Positions 30,222 through 33,274 of a DNA stretch of 33,274 nucleotides are shown here, one piece after another; positions within the stretch are counted from its first letter, which is position 1; the number at the start of each line of letters is the position of its first letter. Where the stretch lies: positions 1 through 33,274 of the forward strand of contig NZ_JAASHM010000021.1 in the NCBI RefSeq assembly GCF_019734195.1. The letters are read 5' to 3'. The translations under genes were made by a program, and so were the position numbers. The notes under the pieces were generated by a model. That model worked only from the letters and a program-made list of their open reading frames with translations, was not told the DNA's origin and made no database searches. The stretch comes from Clostridium sp. K13. GTDB lineage: Bacteria; Bacillota; Clostridia; Clostridiales; Clostridiaceae.

Positions 30222-31145
30222 TTATTCTACTTTAATATTGTTTTCTCTTGCATAATAGAATAGATATTGTTGTGCAAGCCCTGCTAACTCACCAAATTTT
30301 TCTCTTCCAAATACTCTTATTTTATTTAATGATACATCTGGTGCTAAATAAAAATGTATCATTGCTCTTTTTATCCAAACATCTACTGGAAAGGCTGAAT
30401 GTTTACTCATTGAAAATAACATTATACAATCGGCTACCTTAGCACCTACCCCCATAAAATTTTGTAGTGCTTTATGACATTCATCAACAGGCAATGATTT
30501 TATATATTCTAAATCAAATTGCTCTAGTTCTTCTGTTAATTCTCCATTATTCTTAGCATCAAGTGCTGCATTTACTTTTGAAATAGTATCTACTATATAC
30601 TTACTTCTAAAAGATGCTCCTGTCTCTTTTATTTCTTCTAAAGATACTTCCTTTAATTGCTCTGGCGTTGGAAATGCATAATAAATATTATCTTTATATT
30701 CTATCCTATCTCCCCATCTTTCAGATATTTTTTTAATAGTTTTCATTATTGAAGGAATACTATTTCTTGCTGATATTATAAAGCTTATTAACATTTCAAA
30801 AGGATCTTGATTCAGTATTCTTATACCATATCCAAACTCAACACTTTTCTTTAAAAGCTCATCCTTTGATAATTCCTCTTTTACCTCTTCATAATTAACA
30901 TCTAAATCAAAGTAATTTTTCCATATTTCATTAAAATCATTCATATTAGTATTTAGTATTGTTACTGTACTTCCTTCTTGAATAACCTCTATTACTCTTC
31001 TATATGCAACTATTATGTAATTAGTATCACTTATTCTTTCCCATCTAAAGCATTGTCCACACTCTAGTATTTGTTTTATATTAAAATCTTTAACATTCTC
31101 TAATACTATTGAGTTTTCTTTTTCTATTATATTTGTATAATTCAT
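30222..31145 (-). CDS. 8-oxoguanine DNA glycosylase / AP lyase (OGG family)
   Basis: Base-excision repair enzyme of the HhH-GPD superfamily, removing 8-oxoguanine. The 307-aa protein has the OGG N-terminal domain (ECGQCFRW at 29-35). The HhH-GPD core has hairpin GVGAKVADCIMLF, with the catalytic lysine Lys236 and Asp255 (PVDVW). Both catalytic residues are present. The lesion-flank motif is SARNSIPSI (125-133) where the human enzyme has SSNNNIARI, so two Asn positions and the Arg differ. The ATG follows GAGGTGG. It has its own terminator and is flanked by the M28 peptidase and a C_GCAxxG_C_C gene. Confidence 0.92.
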   Translation of the reverse strand: MNYTNIIEKENSIVLENVKDFNIKQILECGQCFRWERISDTNYIIVAYRRVIEVIQEGSTVTILNTNMNDFNEIWKNYFDLDVNYEEVKEELSKDELLKKSVEFGYGIRILNQDPFEMLISFIISARNSIPSIMKTIKKISERWGDRIEYKDNIYYAFPTPEQLKEVSLEEIKETGASFRSKYIVDTISKVNAALDAKNNGELTEELEQFDLEYIKSLPVDECHKALQNFMGVGAKVADCIMLFSMSKHSAFPVDVWIKRAMIHFYLAPDVSLNKIRVFGREKFGELAGLAQQYLFYYARENNIKVE

Positions 31146-31308
31146 ATTTCCACCTCATTATTTATGGTATCTTTTTAATTTATTATTTATACTTTATTCT
31201 TTCTAAGTTTATAATTTTATATTCTAAAGAAAAATATTATTAATTAATAATTTATATTATCTATGCTATATTAATTATCATTACTTTTCAATAGAAAAAC
31301 CTATAATT

Positions 31309-31356
31309 AATTTAAGCCATTATAGTTATATTTACTTATCTATAATGGCTTAAATT
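31309..31356. terminator. Bidirectional hairpin after the C_GCAxxG_C_C gene
   Basis: Arms AATTTAAGCCATTATAG and CTATAATGGCTTAAATT match perfectly over 17 bp with a 14-nt loop, 12 bp past the stop codon. The U-tracts are interrupted. Confidence 0.7.
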
Positions 31357-31368
31357 ATTATATAAATT

Positions 31369-31791
31369 TTATCTATTAATTGAATATATAGTCTTATACT
31401 CTTCTACTATTTCTTCTAAAACTTCAGCTGATACTCTCATCATTTTTGAGCATCTAGTTTCAAATTCAAAATACTTATCTTTTAATGGAATACAATCTAA
31501 CGTCCCCATTCTTCTATTAAACTCACTTAAAAATCTTCCTGTCATCTCTCTTACGTGAGGACTATTATGCCCTCGCTCATTAGTAAACATTATACCTAAT
31601 GCAGCTATTGCTCCAGTTGCAGCCCCACAAGTACTACCTATTGCCATACCACCCCCAAATGATGACATAGTCATTAAGGTTTGCTTAGAAATATTTAAAT
31701 CATACTCTTCATTTACTGCTACAAGTATACATTCAGCACAATTTAAATCATATTTATTATCGTAATATTTCATTGTTGTTTCTAATAACAT
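31369..31791 (-). CDS. C_GCAxxG_C_C family protein
   Basis: A 140-aa protein with the conserved cysteine pattern of this family: early NCAECIL, the core GSTCGAATGAIAALG, and late DCIPLKDKYFEFETRCSKMM. The spaced cysteines suggest a redox or metal-binding role, and some relatives are annotated as putative redox-active proteins; no activity is established. The ATG at 31791 has only a weak upstream GAG, so the start is less certain than for its neighbours. It lies 36 bp after the PH-domain gene and is probably co-transcribed with it. Confidence 0.85.
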   Translation of the reverse strand: MLLETTMKYYDNKYDLNCAECILVAVNEEYDLNISKQTLMTMSSFGGGMAIGSTCGAATGAIAALGIMFTNERGHNSPHVREMTGRFLSEFNRRMGTLDCIPLKDKYFEFETRCSKMMRVSAEVLEEIVEEYKTIYSINR

Positions 31792-31827
31792 TTAATTAGT
31801 CTCACTTTCTATATAAAACCTAATTTA

Positions 31828-32208
31828 TTATAAGGTTGCATACTCATTTATAACACTAAATACCTTTTTAAGTAATTGGTCCATATTCTTTCCTCTTAAG
31901 AATTGCATTTCTATTTCTATTCCCCCAGTTAAAAATAGCTTAATTTCTGAGTCAATATCAAAATGACCTGCTGTTTCTATTGAATAAGTTACTATTTTAT
32001 TATAAGGAATTGCATAATACTCTGTCTTCTTGCCAGTAATTCCTTGTTTATCACATATAAGTACCTTTTTATCTGTAAATAATGCTGCATCCCTAACAGT
32101 CTTTACAGCAAATAAAGGCTTTTCATTACTACCTACAAATTGCATCAATGATGTTGGAATTTCTATTTCTCCATAAAAATTAAATTCTCTTTTCTTACTT
32201 TCTTCCAT
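31828..32208 (-). CDS. Bacterial PH-domain protein (bPH type)
   Basis: A 126-aa protein almost wholly made of one bacterial Pleckstrin-homology-like domain. The recognisable core is ALFTDKKVLICDKQGITGKK, then EYYAIPYNKIVTYSIETAGHFDIDSEIKLF. There is no signal peptide or membrane helix. Family members form ring-shaped oligomers, but the role is unknown. The ATG follows GGAGGAG. It is the first gene of a likely two-gene operon. Its -10 box lies just beyond the 3' end of a group II intron. Confidence 0.85.
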   Translation of the reverse strand: MEESKKREFNFYGEIEIPTSLMQFVGSNEKPLFAVKTVRDAALFTDKKVLICDKQGITGKKTEYYAIPYNKIVTYSIETAGHFDIDSEIKLFLTGGIEIEMQFLRGKNMDQLLKKVFSVINEYATL

Positions 32209-32255
32209 ACTATAGCTCCTCCAATCATATATAACTATAATAAAATCTTATTTAA

Positions 32256-32264
32256 ATTATATCA
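32256..32264 (-). promoter_or_regulatory. Extended -10 promoter of the PH-domain operon
   Basis: Minus-strand TGATATAAT, ~48 bp upstream of the PH-domain start. The 17-bp-upstream region (TCTGCC at about 32279-32284) belongs to intron sequence, so the original -35 was displaced by the intron. Confidence 0.6.
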
Positions 32265-32282
32265 CGAATCGAGTAGGAGGCA

Positions 32283-32346
32283 GATAATTATTTTATCTAC
32301 CGACCTCTCACACCACCGTGCGTACCGGTCTGGTACACGGCGGTTC
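32283..32346 (-). ncRNA. Group II intron domains V and VI
   Basis: Domain V (32312-32346): arms ACCGCCGTG / CACGGTGGT, a two-nt CG bulge on the 3' strand and the apical hairpin TACC..GGTA, the standard catalytic domain shape. Domain VI (about 32278-32305) is a stem GGTAGATAA / TTATCTGCC. Together they are the 3' catalytic end of the intron RNA. Confidence 0.87.
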
Positions 32347-32353
32347 CTTAAGT

Positions 32354-33274
32354 TTAATGAATTTTAATATATTGACGTGTTAGGCTTTTCAAGCCTAAGT
32401 CGTTAAAGAATTGATTTGTTAGTGTAGTATTTAATATTGCACTATTTGCTACTCGCCAGTATCCTTTACGGGTATTGGCGAATTTTATTGCTTGATAGTG
32501 ATTAAGTCCTAATTTCTTAAGGTTTTTATATCTTGTTTTAACCTTCTTCCATTGTTTCCATATACACATTCTTAATCTCTGTTTAATCCATTTATCCAAT
32601 TGAGCAACAATACCTTTGCACTTTGCTATTCCATAATAATTAATCCAACCTATATTAACTTGATTTAGCTTAATTATTCTTTGTTCCAAAGTCATCGGTT
32701 TTGACCTTGATAATATTTCTCGGAGTTTGTCTTTATGCTTCCTTACTGATTGTTTAGATATGCTTGAGTATGCCTTACCAAACATAATTCCTAGTGTGAA
32801 CCCTAAGAATTTTCTTTTCCAAGGTGTTTCAACTGCACTTTTATTAATATTTACTTTGAGTCTTAGTTTCCCTTCAATAAATCTGGTTATGTTTTCCATA
32901 ACCCTCTCTCCAGATCTTTTACTCTTTACATAAATATTACAGTCGTCCGCGTAGCGACAAAATCTATGTCCTCTTTTCTCTAATTCCTTATCTAATTCAT
33001 CTAGTATAATGTTAGATAATAACGGACTTAGCGGCCCACCTTGTGGCGTTCCTTCTTCGTTTGATACCACTATTCCATTAATCATTATTCCTGATTGTAG
33101 ATATTTTCTTATTAATTTCAAAACTCTTTTATCTTTAATGTCTTTCGATAGCTTATACATTAAAATATCATGGTTTACTTTATCAAAGAATTTCTCTAAG
33201 TCTATGTCTACAACCCATCTATAACCTTCATTAATATAACTTTCAGCTTTCTTTATTGCATCTTTTGCACCTCT
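32354..33274 (-). CDS. Group II intron reverse transcriptase/maturase (5'-truncated)
   Basis: The frame is open to the right edge, so the Met at 33160 is internal: in-frame codons from 33274 encode RGAKDAIKKAES and continue into the RT motif VDIDLEKFFDKVNHD with a catalytic Asp. Next come GTPQGGPLSPLLSN, the active site RYADD, and the thumb and domain X region (GWINYYGIAKCKG, KQRLRMCIWKQWKK). The protein ends soon after GYWRVANSAILN, with no HNH endonuclease domain visible. 306 residues are visible here. It copies the intron RNA and assists its splicing. No frameshift or stop was seen, so it may be active. Confidence 0.93.
   Translation of the reverse strand, partial: RGAKDAIKKAESYINEGYRWVVDIDLEKFFDKVNHDILMYKLSKDIKDKRVLKLIRKYLQSGIMINGIVVSNEEGTPQGGPLSPLLSNIILDELDKELEKRGHRFCRYADDCNIYVKSKRSGERVMENITRFIEGKLRLKVNINKSAVETPWKRKFLGFTLGIMFGKAYSSISKQSVRKHKDKLREILSRSKPMTLEQRIIKLNQVNIGWINYYGIAKCKGIVAQLDKWIKQRLRMCIWKQWKKVKTRYKNLKKLGLNHYQAIKFANTRKGYWRVANSAILNTTLTNQFFNDLGLKSLTRQYIKIH

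Larger units (their letters stand above)
32268..33274 (-). mobile_element. Group II intron, 3' part (runs off the window)
   Basis: A retroelement made of a maturase/reverse transcriptase ORF, domain V and domain VI, ending in CTACTCGAT near 32268-32271. Domain V and the RT are typical of bacterial ORF-carrying introns. The 5' domains I-IV and most of the RT fingers lie beyond the right edge. The intron is in the same orientation as the genes downstream. Local GC is higher than in the flanks in domain V only. Confidence 0.88.

Noticed and set aside
32354..33160. The RT as a complete gene starting at the Met at 33160
   Set aside because: The frame remains open with RT motifs up to the right edge, so the Met is internal and the gene is cut by the window.

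Overview
This is an AT-rich stretch (most intergenic DNA is A/T runs and codons are strongly A/T-biased) from a low-GC Gram-positive anaerobe, almost certainly Clostridium sensu stricto. The evidence is the gene set and its style: strong GGAGG ribosome-binding sites, consensus sigma-A promoters, an [FeFe]-hydrogenase-type protein, a CIRCE-controlled groESL operon, a guanine riboswitch on guaB, LPXTG surface anchoring and lipobox lipoproteins. A host- or gut-associated species is an inference from the glycan-active surface proteins. Every gene except one AraC-type regulator lies on the minus strand, so gene order is best read from right to left.

Layout from left to right: ligA and pcrA (DNA ligase and repair helicase, 100-4506). 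Next is a 429-base gap with the pcrA promoter and a probable small-RNA gene that has its own consensus promoter and intrinsic terminator (about 4739-4828). Then come an RsuA-family pseudouridine synthase, a seven-repeat triple-tyrosine protein, a DUF188 protein, pgi, a membrane protein resembling DUF6241, and a VanY-type D,D-carboxypeptidase. At 12075-20361 lies the accessory centrepiece. A three-gene operon encodes a membrane-anchored SurA/PrsA-like foldase and two tandem paralogous secreted beta-helix proteins, one with a C-terminal F5/8-C (CBM32-like) domain and one with three FN3 repeats and an LPXTG anchor. A divergent AraC-family regulator sits beside it. The layout and a conserved Asp-rich motif suggest a GH136 (lacto-N-biosidase) type system, in which the beta-helix enzyme needs a dedicated chaperone. 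This is an inference, not a proof.

The right part is mainly housekeeping: guaA, then guaB behind a complete guanine riboswitch (promoter, aptamer, antiterminator and terminator can all be read), a prepilin peptidase, groEL/groES with a perfect CIRCE, an iron-only hydrogenase-like protein, an M28 lipoprotein peptidase, an OGG-type DNA glycosylase, a C_GCAxxG_C_C protein and a bacterial PH-domain protein. The window ends inside a group II intron, with maturase/RT, domain V and domain VI. Its 3' end sits a few bases upstream of the -10 box of the PH-domain operon.

Several of the longest open frames begin upstream of the true start. I moved the starts of ligA, the triple-tyrosine gene, the LPXTG protein, guaA and the hydrogenase-like gene to the Met codon that has a Shine-Dalgarno sequence. 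No tRNA, rRNA, CRISPR array or complete insertion sequence was seen.
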